Shown: positions 36,550 to 49,634 of the stretch, piece by piece
Layout: each line of letters opens with the position of its first letter
How positions within the stretch are numbered: the stretch's first letter is position 1
Source of the DNA: Urechis unicinctus
Lineage: Eukaryota; Annelida; Polychaeta; Xenopneusta; Urechidae
Reading direction: 5' to 3'
NCBI GenBank assembly: GCA_034190875.2
Contig: CM067358.1
Location: forward strand, 54,799,217-54,863,216
Length of the DNA: 64,000 nucleotides
The notes under the pieces: generated by a model
The model's database searches: none
Seen by the model: the letters and a program-made list of their open reading frames with translations, nothing else
Told to the model about the DNA's origin: nothing
Program-made: the position numbers and the translations under genes

Positions 36550-36980
36550 GGAAAACTCCTCGGTGCTTTAGCGCCCAGCATCAACGCCAGCCTCCGCAAG
36601 ACATCTGTGAAGGTATTGGTTGCCTGTTCCGTATGCGGCTAACATGATCGCGAATGGTGCTGTGAGGAGAGTGGTTCCTGAAGGCGGTAGGGGGCGCCTC
36701 GTAGTGTGTCGGTTGCCGGTGTTGTCAGTGTAAACCCCGCCCTCTGTTAGCCGCATCAGCAATCCCTCCTTCATACGCACATAGTTCCTATTGTTGTCAA
36801 TGTAAACCCCGTCTTATGTCAGTCTAATTAAAATTGCAACCCCTCCTCCATACGTACACAGTTTTCATTGAGGTAACTGTGGGTGGCTGTTTGGCTCTCA
36901 GCGTAGCGCTTATCTTTGTAAGTAAATAGTTCATATGTACATGGAAATACTTACCTGTGCTGTGTATTATCCCAATTGTA
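36550..36980 (-). repeat. Dispersed module M, copy 4 (in duplicon B), partly doubled
   Basis: Same order as 26170-26510. A block of about 75-100 bp containing GTAAACCCCG(C/T) and TCC(T)CC(T/A)TACG(C/T)ACA is present twice in tandem (about 36728-36785 and 36800-36860). Confidence 0.6.
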
Positions 36981-38812
36981 GCTTCAATATAAGTGCCGCG
37001 TCATCGTCGTGACGGTAACTAGCTTATATCATTTAATATGTTTGAAATATATCCATTTTCATACTGCCATTGCTTAGGAAGGAATGGATATCTTGACAAT
37101 AAGCTTAATGATAGTGTAATTAGGTAGTTAAAATGGTAACCATCTTATGACGTAATACCGATCGTCGACCAACGAGACAAACTCGGCTTTTCTTTTGAGT
37201 TGATGTCAAACCACTTATGAGAGTCTACAGTAGCGATCAGAGGAGCGCCACGTATCATAAGATACAATGGCAGTTAATGGCTACCGATGTGGACTTTGCT
37301 CTGCCTCCGCGAAACGGTATTTAGCCGTTCATAATATACACATATCGTTGTTGCAAGGACATCCAAGCCTAGAAGCCAGTCAATCGTCAGTAACTATATC
37401 CGGGCTGGCAAATGAGCGCGATAACGATGTATTCTGATGGAGTGTGAAGGTGGTTTGTGTGTGGTCTGTTTGGAGAATGAAACGTGACCTAATTAGTTTG
37501 CAATTCGGCTGCCGGTTCAACATGCTCCAGACATGGGATTATAATTGTATGCATTGCTTCTGAACTCATGAAACATTTAATACAGGTCGTAGAATTGTAC
37601 TATTCCTTTTTTTATGCAGACAAATCAATCGTTAGATGTGGTCTATATCATTGGTACAATATGGCTATATTGCATCATGTACATTTGGCTGGTATGACCC
37701 ATTTGGATAAATGCACTCGCTGATCAATCCACAATCTTTGCAATGATACTTCGCGTTATACAGCATAGTATTAGCTGACCGTGACGTCATGTCGAACATT
37801 TAATTACACCAGAGTTAACATAGAAATGAACAAAAAGGAGACTTTAATGAGAACAAATGTACGGGAGATTGATGACACAATCAATAATTAATGCACCAAT
37901 CATATAGTGTGAATTCGTGAATGAAGTATTTTATTGGTGTCATAGCGAGTCATTGGATTCATATGTGCACAAAAACTTCTCACAATCATTCTACTTGGGA
38001 TAGACTGTTGCTTAATTGGTACTTGTTATAGTCAATATATATGAAATACTTGGTTCCTCATGACCGTCGAATGGTATATGTAAATTTAAGCAGAGAATCC
38101 CCAATAAGTGCTTTAAACACTTAAATTTCAATTTGTTTAAACATACTTTTGATGAAATAAGCTGCATAGTTACAAAAGTGGATCAGTTATATAGTTGATT
38201 TGTCTGATGAGAATAATAACCTCAATCTCTGATAAGACAGGTGTGGGCTCAACCAGGGACATTGCATCGATGAAAGTGAGTGATATTGGCAATCGTCTGG
38301 AGGGTGTTTGTTAGTTTTACGTCATAGAAGGAACTGTACCACAGTGTTCCTGTTTAACTACAGACCATCCTTTGTATGTTTGCAGGAGCAAGCGATAGAT
38401 AATGGCTTCATATTTCAAACGAGCATCAACAGGGCGATAATTAAGATCAGGTGGGTGCAGGTGGGTGTTGGTGTGGGTGTGGGTAGGGGGGATTCCTACG
38501 GTAAACTTGTTGTCCATATCGCATCAGTGACTGTGGTTCTATGGTTTGAGAAGCCGAGCGGTCATGGAGAGCGAACGTAGGAGGGACGTGTTACTAGGGC
38601 TGCACGTGACTGCTTAACGTCGCATACAATGCTGCCATCGTGCTAAATGGTTACTTCTGACTGATTTTTTGCAAATGTATTTCATACCAAAGAATACAAT
38701 TGTTTTTATAGCTAAAAGAAGGGTTACTGCCACATATCAGACACGAGGTTGCCAAGGAAGCTGGGTGGCAACCACAGCTTGGAAACCTGATTTTTCAGCT
38801 TGTTAGTCGCTG

Positions 38813-39318
38813 TACGGCGCTGTGAATTTTGAAAATAGACCAGTCATCATTATTGCTGTCGTAAATTACTGTGCGAAAATGACTAAAACTCGATTATGAT
38901 GCTATTTTAGACAAATCCCGCAAGACCTGGTCAACGATGACCGGCCACTGTTTATTGAAAATGTCATGAACATCGCAGTTGGGTAGTGGTGGCGGAGGGA
39001 GACACTGAGGCTTCTGTTTCACTCTCTTGCGAGCTTCGGCCCAATACATGATCTGTTAAGCGACGACGCATACTGAGCTGCAACTTTCATTTTGTAATAT
39101 AGGGTACCATGTGGATACTATTTAGCTGGTGGGTGTACACACGCTCCTTAATAAATCGCGATTTGATGAAATCTTCATTCTGTAACCTTTGCGAACGTAT
39201 TCACAGCATTCGTGCGGTTAGCATTAGTGAGGTGTCACTTGTCGATGAGCCGATACGACTCAATGAAAGAGATGTCTTACTGTTCATCAGGTGTAATCCA
39301 GCCTCTTAATGATGTAGA
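38813..39318 (-). other. 505-bp insertion in duplicon B with a 51-codon frame
   Basis: The flanks join cleanly in A (TTGTTAGTCGCTG, then the TTTGTAATTGATT region). Inside, the minus strand has an ATG frame at 39049-38894 encoding 51 residues (MYWAEARKRVKQKPQ, a four-proline run, then NCDVHDIFNKQWPVIVDQVL). An overlapping frame from 39075 is also open for about 35 codons. The composition looks like real protein or transposon coding sequence, but no family is recognised. Confidence 0.4.
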
Positions 39319-40965
39319 AAATTGACACTTTGTAATTGATTGACAGTTAGCGTAGTAAGCAGGTTGCCTAACATTACTGAACACAGTGTCCGCCAGCGGG
39401 CACATCGTTTTTATAGTCGATCAGATGCAATCATTTTGCTCTGAATAATATTACGTCAATGTATCTAGCCTATTCACAATATTAAAACATAACATGACTA
39501 GTTCGGCCACCTTGTTTATCGATCTATTACTGCATATTCTATAATAACGTACGTTGAGGTGCGGTACGATTCCCAATTAACTCACGTTCCGTCAATATGT
39601 AGACAGTTAAGAGAATGGCGACTGAGGGTCGTATTAGATGGCTGGCTTTGGCATTCATTGATGTAAGCTTAGCATACATGATGTGGATGTATCAAACATT
39701 GATCGCTTTCCGGATTCCATTAGTAACTTTACATCATTTCCTGTCAAGGATGGTAAGTGCAATAATAACATTTCAACATTACTGGCTGACCCAATACATG
39801 ATCACAGCACGAGCGCGGATTATAAGTTAAATATTATCTTCTCAAATACGTCAAATGTTTCCTTCACTCGGGACTGTTTTGTTCTTTCATTGTTTACTGT
39901 GGAAAGATGTCACTTGTTGTAACACGTGCGGTGTTTATTGTTGCATGGTGAGTCGAGCAACTTATTGATGCCAAACCGTACAGCAGTCATTATTTAATGT
40001 GTGCGTCACTACAGAATAGATATCTTCATGATAGAGTCCCTTAATCTCTTCCCGATGTTTGCCATTGTGTGTTTATCAATAACATCCACCTTGGCACAAT
40101 CTAGCACATAACATGAACCAATGAATGAGAATGAAAATATTCTTATCCCTCGATACGTGAACACTTGTGTTACCCCCAATATAACCCAACGTGGTTGATA
40201 CTGGAGGGTTGATACTGGAGCAAGAAGGTATTACTACGCCCAAATGCACTGTTGGTAGGCATAAAACGACAACTGGTGTTGTATTGTTGTTTGAAAATTG
40301 CTTGATAGAACGATCCTCTCCCCATCTACGAACATGCACAAACGCGTGTTTTCATGTTGTGAATGACATCATACCATTTAGGTCCATACCAAGTTATTGA
40401 GATTCATAGAAATATTAAAATAAATACCTTCTATGAAGCCCCTTCATTTCTTTGTCATCTAAACCGGACCTGCGAACTTTTAAGTGATAAGCGAGCCGGT
40501 GATAACGGAAGATAGCGAGAACGATGATCTCCATGGTGAGTGCCTGCTGGTCGGATCCTACATTGAGAGTAGCGTCAGTCGTCAATACAATATTGTTCAG
40601 GATGATTTCACAGTTACCAGGTTAGCGAAGCCAATTGCGGCTAACGTTCCGTGATTGGATGGATCCCAATGCCCACGATCGCCGTTAACAAGGCACCAGG
40701 TGTAGATGTAGTTAATTGGATTTCTCACCTCTGTCAGCGATGTAATCAGCCTGTGAATTTGATCTATGGCCTTATGCCCCCATTTTCACCATACACAGGC
40801 CGATATGTCTGGTTCTTGGTTGTATCAATAGTCAAGAACTCTCGTATCTGTTATGCCAGATCCTTCAGTAGCATTAGCTTCGGATAGTGGCATGGACGAT
40901 CCGCTTGTAAGGAACATATAAACGGAAGTTAGCATAGTGTTAACTGTTAGAACATCAACAATGTG

Positions 40966-41050
40966 AATCCACCTGCAGTGTAAGACTACCTGCATTGTAA
41001 GACCATCTGCAACATCAGACCACCTGCAATGTAGGGCCACCTGCATTGGA
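40966..41050. repeat. 17-bp minisatellite, duplicon B
   Basis: Counterpart of 29255-29335, with units such as CCACCTGCAATGTAGGG. Confidence 0.8.
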
Positions 41051-42295
41051 GGGCGTTGTTTACCAAGGGGAATAATGCTCCAGTCAATGACGTCATATGT
41101 CTGGTGCGTGTCAGACATATTCAGAGTGCGTTGTGCCCAACGTACCAGGCACCACCCACAGTAGTTTCTAGTAGATGTCAACAACCACAGATGCACTGAG
41201 TACGGCCCATATTCAGAAATGGTTATCTCGTTGGTTCCAAATGGACTGGCGTGCGTTTGTTATCTCGTTGGTACTAAATGGACCAGCAAGCATTTGTTAT
41301 CAGACTTCCACACTTAGCAGCTGCATTTCAAAGCAAGGAGGGTCAACGCCATTTCTATTGTTACTGAACTTGAAAGGCATACTCTTAATACGTAACATGA
41401 ATGAGTACAGAAATTATCAACAAAACGCAATCAATTCAAATTCACGTCCAAATTCATTTCAACAATTTCAGTAAAATCACCTTAGAAAAAACCATAATGG
41501 CGTTGGCAGACAATATTTTTATTGATCTAAAAATAAACATGATATTTTCAAGATTTGTTTTGATAAACTTGGTGATGAAATAATTGGGCAAATGATTGAC
41601 AACCCATAGCTTTTTAAGATATAGGAATCAATTTGATATTTTAAGGTAATATGAGAAATAGTGTAGACATGCGTCAAAGGAGTGAGTATTTGATGTAGGG
41701 TAATAGTAGGTAATAGTTTTAGTACTAAAGTCATCCAAGCCAAAGGTAGATTTTCCTGTCAGGTTACAAACTATTTAAACAACTTCGTCTTTGTCCACTT
41801 TATGTTTATAGCATGTGCTGTAAACCGGGCATAATGAACCTGTTTTAATGATCTATGACTTGTATGATTGTTCAATGCTACATGATGCTTCATATTGAGC
41901 AGTGCACGTATAAGTGAAATAACTGGCAAATTCATCAGCTATTTTCTGCTTATCGGAAATAGGCGACTTTTGTTGATCACGAAATATTGGGTAATATCCT
42001 ACTTCCTGACACTACTGTGTTTGGTTTATGGCAGACTACGTGGCCTTTGAATGCGAACTGTCTAACTCAATGATCAGAAAAATGTGTAATTTGTTACTTC
42101 CGTTTCAGTTAAGTAATAAACGAGCCACCTTTATTTATTTCGTTTTTCCTTTTGTTGAATTTTTTGGTGAAGCATATTCTTGACGTGAGATGATTTTATG
42201 AGCTTAGGAGACAACCATGGTTGCTACTTTATAGTTGTGCGTTGGTAAAGGCGCTGCTGTGTGTTGGGCGATAAAGAGGTTACATTCACGACTTG

Positions 42296-42948
42296 TATGA
42301 CCATTCGGGTCACCGTGTTTGTGTCGGGATGATGATGAGAGACGAGAGACGATTAGTTTGGTTGACTCTGGCACTGTAGGTAGTAGTAGCCGCTTGTAGT
42401 AAATACTCGAGACTTGAATTAAGTTCTATTTACTTTATTTGTCTCTGCTGGCACGTTCTGGTTCTGATTCTTGAATTCTATATTTGTGGAATGTGTTTTG
42501 TGTGTCTGATGCTGTCGTATTTATAGTGAAAGATGGGGGTGTCTTGATGTGGCTAGCTGTGATTGGTTAATCGGGGGCTTGGGGTCATTCGGACTGACTT
42601 GCAATTATCAAGCGCTTTTAATTGGAGATCAAACGGGTTTAAGTTAATTGTTATGGGAATTGACGGGATTCGAATGTCTTCATCAAAGGGTTGGATTTGC
42701 TTAACTGGGACTATATAATTTGGAAACTGACCCGTTCGGAACATTGACTTAAAGGGATTCTAAAGGTTTATGTAAATTAGACAACAATTCATCTGGTACG
42801 AGTGAAAAGGGGTGAATTTCATTTGCTGAAAGGTTGTCAATCTAACTTAAACTATTTTTTTGTGTGGGGGGGGGGAGGGGGTGGAGAGGTGGTTTGTGTA
42901 TGTGTTCGTAAGTGTATGTGCGTATGTATGCGTTTGTTGGGGGGTGAA
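42296..42948. mobile_element. 653-bp insertion with 5-bp target-site duplication
   Basis: Copy A has CACGACTTGGCATTC. Copy B has CACGACTTG, then 653 bp, then ACTTG again and GCATGC. ACTTG is therefore duplicated at 42291-42295 and 42949-42953. The insert starts TATGACCATTCGGGTCACC (an imperfect inverted repeat in itself) and ends in a purine-rich stretch with a G run. There is no terminal TG...CA and no recognisable transposase. A 63-codon frame on the minus strand (42553-42744) shows no motif. It could be a non-autonomous DNA element or a solo-LTR-like remnant. Confidence 0.65.
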
Positions 42949-44994
42949 ACTTGGCATGCACATCCGAAAACACTCGTTTAGTAAAATCTGCTCAAATAAC
43001 TTTATAACATATTGTAGTTAGTTGTGAAACGGTCATAATTGATGAAACATGTAATGAACACAGCACATGTAACGGAAGTCGATTGTTACTGATGTACCTG
43101 CATTCCAAGCGCAAAACAAACATACTACGTCCTTGGATGGAGCGACTTGTTGACCAGCTAGTCTATTGCTTATCAGCACCAAGCAAAGGTGCGTCATTAC
43201 TGTATATACTCGTGGGGATGTTGAAGCAGACTGAGTGTTGTTTGTGGTGGGAATGAGCGTGGTTATCTACTGATGTATTCGTCAGCGGACACAGCGGCAT
43301 TATCTCGTCTTAACTCAATATTGCTTCTCAATTAGGCAGTAAACACTAATTGCAACACCGTACCATTCTGTATATAGATAGCAGCTATAGAAATGGTGAG
43401 ATGCAGTCCATATATACCAAACGTCAGTGGCACAAGATAATCCAGAAAGGACAGTGATGATAAAGATGCTCAATCATGGCTTTATGTTTGATAATTAATC
43501 AGTTTCCGCACTTGGAGGGTCAATAACCAATATGATACTCAAAGCCATAGATCATTGTTTGTGATGTTTTGTGTAAGCCTTAATCCCTCAAGTCAGGAAG
43601 AAGATATCTAACGCCCATGAGATATATTCAGTTACATATTTGGATGAATGAAGCGAAATTATTGTGCTTTCATGGCAGAAATCAACAAAAGGACAATGAC
43701 TCACGGCATACTTTCGTTACGTTGAAATAGAGCCAAAAAAAATTAGCAAAATGATCCCCTTGCTCTACATTTATATTTAATTTGTGATATTCTGTAATGA
43801 GCATAATGCCTGTTGTTGTGCATGGCGGAGTTGTCATGTGGTTACGTGGTATAGAAAAAACGCAGTTTATTATACTTGACTTTACATTGGCAATCAGAAG
43901 AGGAGATGGGAATACCTGTCGATGGTATAATACTCATCAATTATTATTTGTTATAGAAAATAGATTTATTTATACATCGAGCAAACACATACGCCAGTGT
44001 TCGTGTTGTCAAATTAATGATGCTTCATGCTAACAATAAGGAGTCATAGATGCTGTAATGCATGAATGTAAGACACAAAACGTTCATTTGTGAAACGCCT
44101 CACCAACTTGACAAGTGTTCCACATCTATCAAATGGGGAAGTGTTTCTTGCTTAATTGTCAAGGATGTCAGTGTGTGGCGAAATGGGAGTATTGAATTAG
44201 CATTCCAGACGATCTCTAACATCATATCCTTCTGCTCAGATCGACGACAGAATTCTTAGCACAGACGATCTCTCCATATTTCCAGATCGCCGACAAATTC
44301 GGCCAGGTTATATCCTCGTTGACAGCAGTTTGTGATACCACCCAGCTCGAGTTGTCTGTAATCTCAGTGGTTCTGGTCACAGCATGAACTTTATTCAATC
44401 ATTTGGTAATTTCTCTTCATCTGAATTAAGAGATTAACCCGATCACACAAACCGATAAACATTCTAGCCAAGATGCATTTAACCTCTGTCCACTCACCAT
44501 GCTCACAGCTCCAACAGATGTCTTCCTTCAAAGCGTCACTGTCTAGTTCTCCTAGGTGCAGCTGTGCTCATCATACAGCTATCAGGTGACTCGTTCACAT
44601 TATACTCGTCCAGCACCAGATCCAGACAGACTGATTGATTGTTGTCCCGATTCTACAGCAGTCCAGTTTCTTCTTTGTTTGTTCTCCTTCTGAATACACA
44701 GCATTATCCTGGTGATGTAACAATCCACCTCAATATCTCGCTGTATCTGTAGGATGGGGTTCATGAGGTGAAGCAACGTAATAAGATCTGTGTGTTATAG
44801 GCGACACTTGCCGGGTTTGGGAATGAAGGCCTCTAGATATCTTACAGTAGTCTCCTTTATATAGCTCATTAACGGGGCCCACGATATATCATTGATTACA
44901 TAGTGTGTTTGCCCATAACACCGTAACATACCTCGATGGTTACACGAGAAATTATCAGGCGACCGTTTAACGAACACCCGGCTTCTTGCAGTTT

Positions 44995-45140
44995 AGAACA
45001 AGACATTGGTTTCCAGCCATGTTTTGAAACCGTTTTGTACCTACTCGCGGGTATAAAAAAGTGTTCCTGGTGAAGTTTGCTAGCGCTGTAAGGGACTCAC
45101 ATATTTCCAACTTCCGTTCTCATTCATTTGGTGAGTTTGT
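44995..45140 (+). promoter_or_regulatory. TATA box with downstream splice-donor-like site
   Basis: GGGTATAAAAAAG has its TATA at 45052. About 80 bp downstream, CATTCATTTGGTGAGTTTGT contains a consensus 5' splice site (GGTGAGT, about 45130). This fits a short untranslated first exon on the plus strand. The 60 bp upstream of the TATA box match 60685-60735. No downstream exon could be assigned. Confidence 0.35.
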
Positions 45141-47380
45141 AACCTTGACAGATACACAAATTTTTCCATTTCTAATTAACGTTGGTTGTTTTTCTGCGTT
45201 ATTTTCTTTGACTTAATATTGCTAAATTAACTTATTCTTAAAAGTGCTAAATTTATTTCTTATAAGTGCTAACGTATCCTATTATTTCAGCAAATAAATT
45301 CAAGTACACTCGTCCCCTTTTATGCTTCACTTGGCAACATTGGTAAGGGTATGTGTTGTTAACCTAAATTATACAACAACCAAAAGCTATATTGAATGTT
45401 CATTCTGCTGCAGTTATTTGGTCTGATATTTGGTTTGAATGCACTTTATGCTGATCAGTAGGAATAGGGGTCAGGAAAGGACACATTGCTGGCGCCCGGG
45501 TATTACCAGAGCTGATCTATCATTGTCCAACATTTCCTTCTGTATGATTTGACTGAATATTTCGCGACGGGCTTTCTTAAAAAGTCTTCCACTGATGGCA
45601 CCAGAGATAAACGCTCAGGCAATTAAGCATGTCTTATCTTTGTAAAAAGTCAATTACACGTGCCGTTTCTCAGTAAAGGCCAGTTTACCTTCGGCGCCAG
45701 AGATAAGTGGATAGACATGAAGCATGTCTGACCTTTGACAAAAGGTTAATGGCATGTATGGTAATAACAGTTAATTGTGGTTCTTTTACTTTCTGATATA
45801 AGCATTTGGCAAAACTGCTTGGCACCTTCCAGATTCCCCAAAACACGACCCAGTGGAACCAGTCGATCAGGGCAGACGTAAGTGACGAAAAGAAAAGCTT
45901 ACATAGAACGCTGCATTATTCATATCATATCTATATCAAGTGTTCGGGTAGTGGTTAAGCTAGAAAAGATATTGTGAATATTGAAGCTGAACGGCTTGTG
46001 AACTGCTCAATTAATGATCAACGAGTGATTTACCAACCCGGAGCACAAATAGAGGTAGGTAACATGGACAACATAGACCTATTGAGCAAAATATGAGCAA
46101 TTACACCCAGTAATGTTAATTAGTACAGCCTATTCGGGCCCGTATCTATTCAGCAATTACATGGCAACCATAAACTGGTTATATGAGTTATTTCGTCTCA
46201 TATCAGCTATTTTCTGTACGTGGCCAAAAACAATGCCATATTACTAGGCGTCAGGCCATTAGGGAAATGTTTTGTTCAATAACTATAATTTCTTTGCACC
46301 ATATCTAGGGGCAGAACATTTGTCTTCCGATCCGAATATCCTCATCAGTCGCTGTTTAATATTATTTGGTTGTGATAATGGAAGCATATTGCTGCATTAT
46401 ATATCATGCCGCAAGTAACTTTGTCGTCCTCATTCATAGGACGTTTCAAGGATCTATGAATCACTCAATTGCTGCGATACCCTGGGGTGGTCATTGCGTT
46501 GAGTTATGCAAAACATGACCTTCATGCACAATTAGGCCGGTGTTGCTACCATTCCTGTTTTTGCTGCATGATTTCCTCTGACTTAACATAGCTAGATTAA
46601 CTTCTTCTTAATAATGCTAAATTAACTTCATCTTAGTATAAACAGGAAGGCGGATAAGTCTATAAAAAATGGAAAAAGACTAAAAGAGTCAAGTATAACA
46701 CTCAGCCATCTTGATAAAGAATAGTGCACTGCTATGTATACTAATACGAGATAGGGCGCCGAGCACGTCGGCAGATGAATTGTACATGAAGGTTCAATGG
46801 TGACCAATCCCCCGGCGAAATCAGGAGGCAACGTAACACATAACAAATACGGATACAGTGACAGGCGATCTGGTGAGTGACTCCTGTCACGTGGTACTGT
46901 AGCTAGAAAAAGAATCACTCAGTCGGCATAATTTACGTTTAGGCCACCTTCTCATCACTCCGTGCCTCCATCTGCCCCATCATGTTATGCGTCTCCTGCT
47001 TGGGGATAGGCTCGCATCGCGCATTATGGTAATCATATATCTACAAAATGGTGTTATAAATTATTCTATTGCCTACTCTGCAATAAACACATTTAATGTA
47101 TGCAAGCATAATTATTAGATTTCAACCTGAAACATCTTACATATATATATTGCGTACCATAAACACTTTTAAGCTGAAAGCGTGGAATAATAATTACGAT
47201 AGTAAAATATCACGCGATTCAGGATATCGGCTTCAGCCGTTACTGTTTAAGTTAATTCATGGAAAACATCTGGTTATTAAGCTACAAGTCAGCACTGAAC
47301 AGTGATGATGGCAAACTTATCACATACTTCTCCTTCATAAAAAATGATGATAACGTTTACAAACTATTGCATCCACCGCT
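45140..47380. other. No recognisable gene; one local direct repeat
   Basis: A 75-bp direct repeat lies at about 45591-45665 and 45687-45761 (GCCAGAGATAA and AAGCATGTCT shared). The stretch at about 45780-45900 resembles 53960-54080 (GCACCTTC, AGCAAAACT, ACGTAAG type blocks). Otherwise unique AT-rich sequence. Confidence 0.5.
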
Positions 47381-47557
47381 GTAAAACATGCACAGCACCT
47401 CATGCCCCTAGACGAGCAAGGGGTTGTTGCTCATCTCAGTTTTGGGTCGGCAGTTTGGATAGTTAGGTATTTAGAGATCAGAAGTTGCAAGGACGAGGAG
47501 AAAACGTGTTGCTCAATCATCTGCCCAGACAGTCTACGGAAGTTCACTCTTGGCCTA

Positions 47558-47665
47558 ATGAACAGGCACGTGGCCTATCTGCCTATGCTGGCCTCGACCT
47601 CATGAACAGGCACGTGGCCTTTGTTAGGTTTGACCTCATGATCGGACACGTGGCCTATGCCGACC
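47558..47665 (+). repeat. Three degenerate units around ATGAACAGGCACGTGGCCT
   Basis: Copies start at 47558, 47602 and 47638 (spacing 44 and 36 bp). The third is more diverged (ATGATCGGACACGTGGCCT). The frame across them stays open (47485-47739), but length differs between units, so repeat expansion explains it best. Confidence 0.75.
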
Positions 47666-48399
47666 ACGATGTGATAATGAAAGTTAACTTCCATGGTGAG
47701 AAAATCCAAACTGGTGAAAGCAAAAGTTGGGCGGTGTAGCGGTTACCATATGTTTATATGTCTGGCCATGGGTGCGTAAATCTTGATGCTCTGCACCCGT
47801 GGGCGTGGTAAATCGCTAACTATTAATCATTCCTCGTCGGATGTGATGACACATTCAAGTACGACCTATTCATGTATGCTACAGACGACGTTACCCATGC
47901 TATACACACCCAGTAGGAGAGTCCAATTATCATGCTTCAATACACCTCAGAATATCACTTCCTATTCCAACACCTGACTTACACCGTAGCGCCTCCACAA
48001 ACTCGCTTAACCGTATGTCTTGCATGCGCAAAGATTGATTAATTTGTATGCATGTCTGAGACGGCCACTCTAATCGCTTATTGGTTAATTCTTTCTAATT
48101 GTTCCCACATGATGTACAGCGTATGTAAAAGGATGACGCCGCAGACGGCAGCACCGGGAAGTACTACTCCACGTCAGCTTGAATGGACTATGCGTGGAAT
48201 TCAGGGGTGGGGGGTCTCCTATTTTACGCCTCTTGTGTTTGGTATTGTAAATTTCTTATGTATAGTGAACCCACTAACGCGCCGTATCTCGCTTCGTTGG
48301 ATGCGAGACTAGTAGCCATATCGTAGTCCTTATTTATACCGCTTATACTTTACTGTACACAGGGAGTTACAGCAAGAGCGATCCTATTGATACAGATTA

Positions 48400-48620
48400 G
48401 TATTACTATTAATACATATACCACACAACCGTCGTTACTGAATGAATAATGTTATATATATCACAACATGTTTATAATGATGTAACACAATAGGAATCTC
48501 AGAAATCCACATGTGGCTGCAAAAAATTAAGTGGCGCACTTGTCCAGGGCTCATCTCTGATTTGGCTTTGGTTATGTTGCGTAAATATTGAATGAGTCAT
48601 TCTTTCACATATTGCTCTAA
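48400..48620 (+). repeat. Duplicated block shared with 59260-59470
   Basis: ATACCACACAAC, ACTGAATGAATAATG, ATGTNACACAATAGGAATC and CTCGGCTCTGGCT-type blocks occur in the same order at 59265-59450. Just upstream, 48050-48130 resembles 32380-32445 of duplicon A (GTC(T/C)GAGA(C/T)GGCCACT, ATGTACAGCG), linking the 48-kb region to the duplicon family. Confidence 0.6.
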
Positions 48621-49249
48621 ACCTCCAACAACAGTTTATTGTTATTAAAACCTCGAAAAGATCAAAGAAAAACTTAATTCACTCCTAATAACGTACTTAC
48701 ATCAAAGTAAGAGGCATAGGTAGATGATCTGTGATATGGTGTATGATATTTGTGAAAGGCCAAGAAAAGTGTACTGTTTGTTTCATTGTACACGTTTCAT
48801 GATTAAAACCAGGTGTAGGTTGAAGCAGAAAAGACAAAATGCAAATGCTATGCCATATTGCACAAAAAAAGAAAATGTATTGTTCATTTATGACTGCAGT
48901 TAGTCCCTTAATGCCAATATCACAGTACCAAATATTACATCCAAATTACGTCTCTGGAAACCATAGACAAATGTGGCGAGTAAGGTGAGTTTAATTTGGT
49001 AGAACAACGAAGGTACTGATTCATTACTTTCGGCACAATATGTCATTGGGTTTTCCACAAATGGGCAATTGCGAAGCATAGAAGATGTGTGAAAGTTCAA
49101 ATCCTCAATGAACCACAATGACGAGGAAATTAATCACTTAAAAAATATAATGGTCTCATTGTTATTTGTTCGCTGTTGGATACCACAATGCACTGTGTGT
49201 TGGGATTTTAGGTTATAGCCATACGTATCATGCAACAGGTAACCTGCGC

Positions 49250-49360
49250 ATGGTGCGTTGGTGTACATTAAATCGTGGATGTATCAGTATACAGAATGTT
49301 ACTTGCGGAGCCTACAATGGCAATCACCATGCCACCATAACCCGGATATATCAGACGTCA
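49250..49360 (+). other. Candidate exon sharing a peptide block with 54126-54230
   Basis: One frame reads SIQNVTCGAYNGNHHATITR. The matching frame at 54177-54230 reads LIQNVSCECSNENHQALSRI. The shared core is I-Q-N-V-(T/S)-C-x3-N-x-N-H-x-A-x2-x-R-I, and upstream Trp residues also correspond. The flanking DNA has diverged more. It could be a duplicated exon of an extracellular Cys-containing domain; no family recognised. Confidence 0.3.
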
Positions 49361-49634
49361 CGGCATACGAATAATGTTTTGCCACGATTGAATGAAACGG
49401 CAACTGCACACACCAGTATGGCGAGGTGGATGCTCTTTCAATCAAGCCGTAATGTGTGTTTGGGGATGTGCCCTCGAAACATATTGTCTGTTTACCTCCG
49501 TTCTCGTGTGCATCTCCTCCCTAAGCTCGCACTACTTACGTTTTGGTTACTGTTCTATCACTGAGCAACTAAATTAGCTCACTGATGTAATAGGATAAGT
49601 CACTTTTGCTCCCAAACATTCGAGATATATTTCG

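Larger units (their letters stand above)
33590..44975. repeat. Large tandem duplicon, copy B
   Basis: Same orientation as copy A and starting about 0.8 kb after it ends. B-specific material: a 41-bp minisatellite (33821-34025), a 505-bp insertion (38813-39318), a 653-bp insertion with target duplication (42296-42948), and the 1.2-kb stretch at 39590-40780 lost from A. B also lacks 58 bp just upstream of the family gene and about 200 bp matching 31080-31270 of A. Confidence 0.85.

Noticed and set aside
39615..39830. ATG frame MATEGRIRWLALAF in duplicon B with a possible splice donor
   Set aside because: The older copy at 17222 is stopped within a dozen codons and the frame is not conserved.
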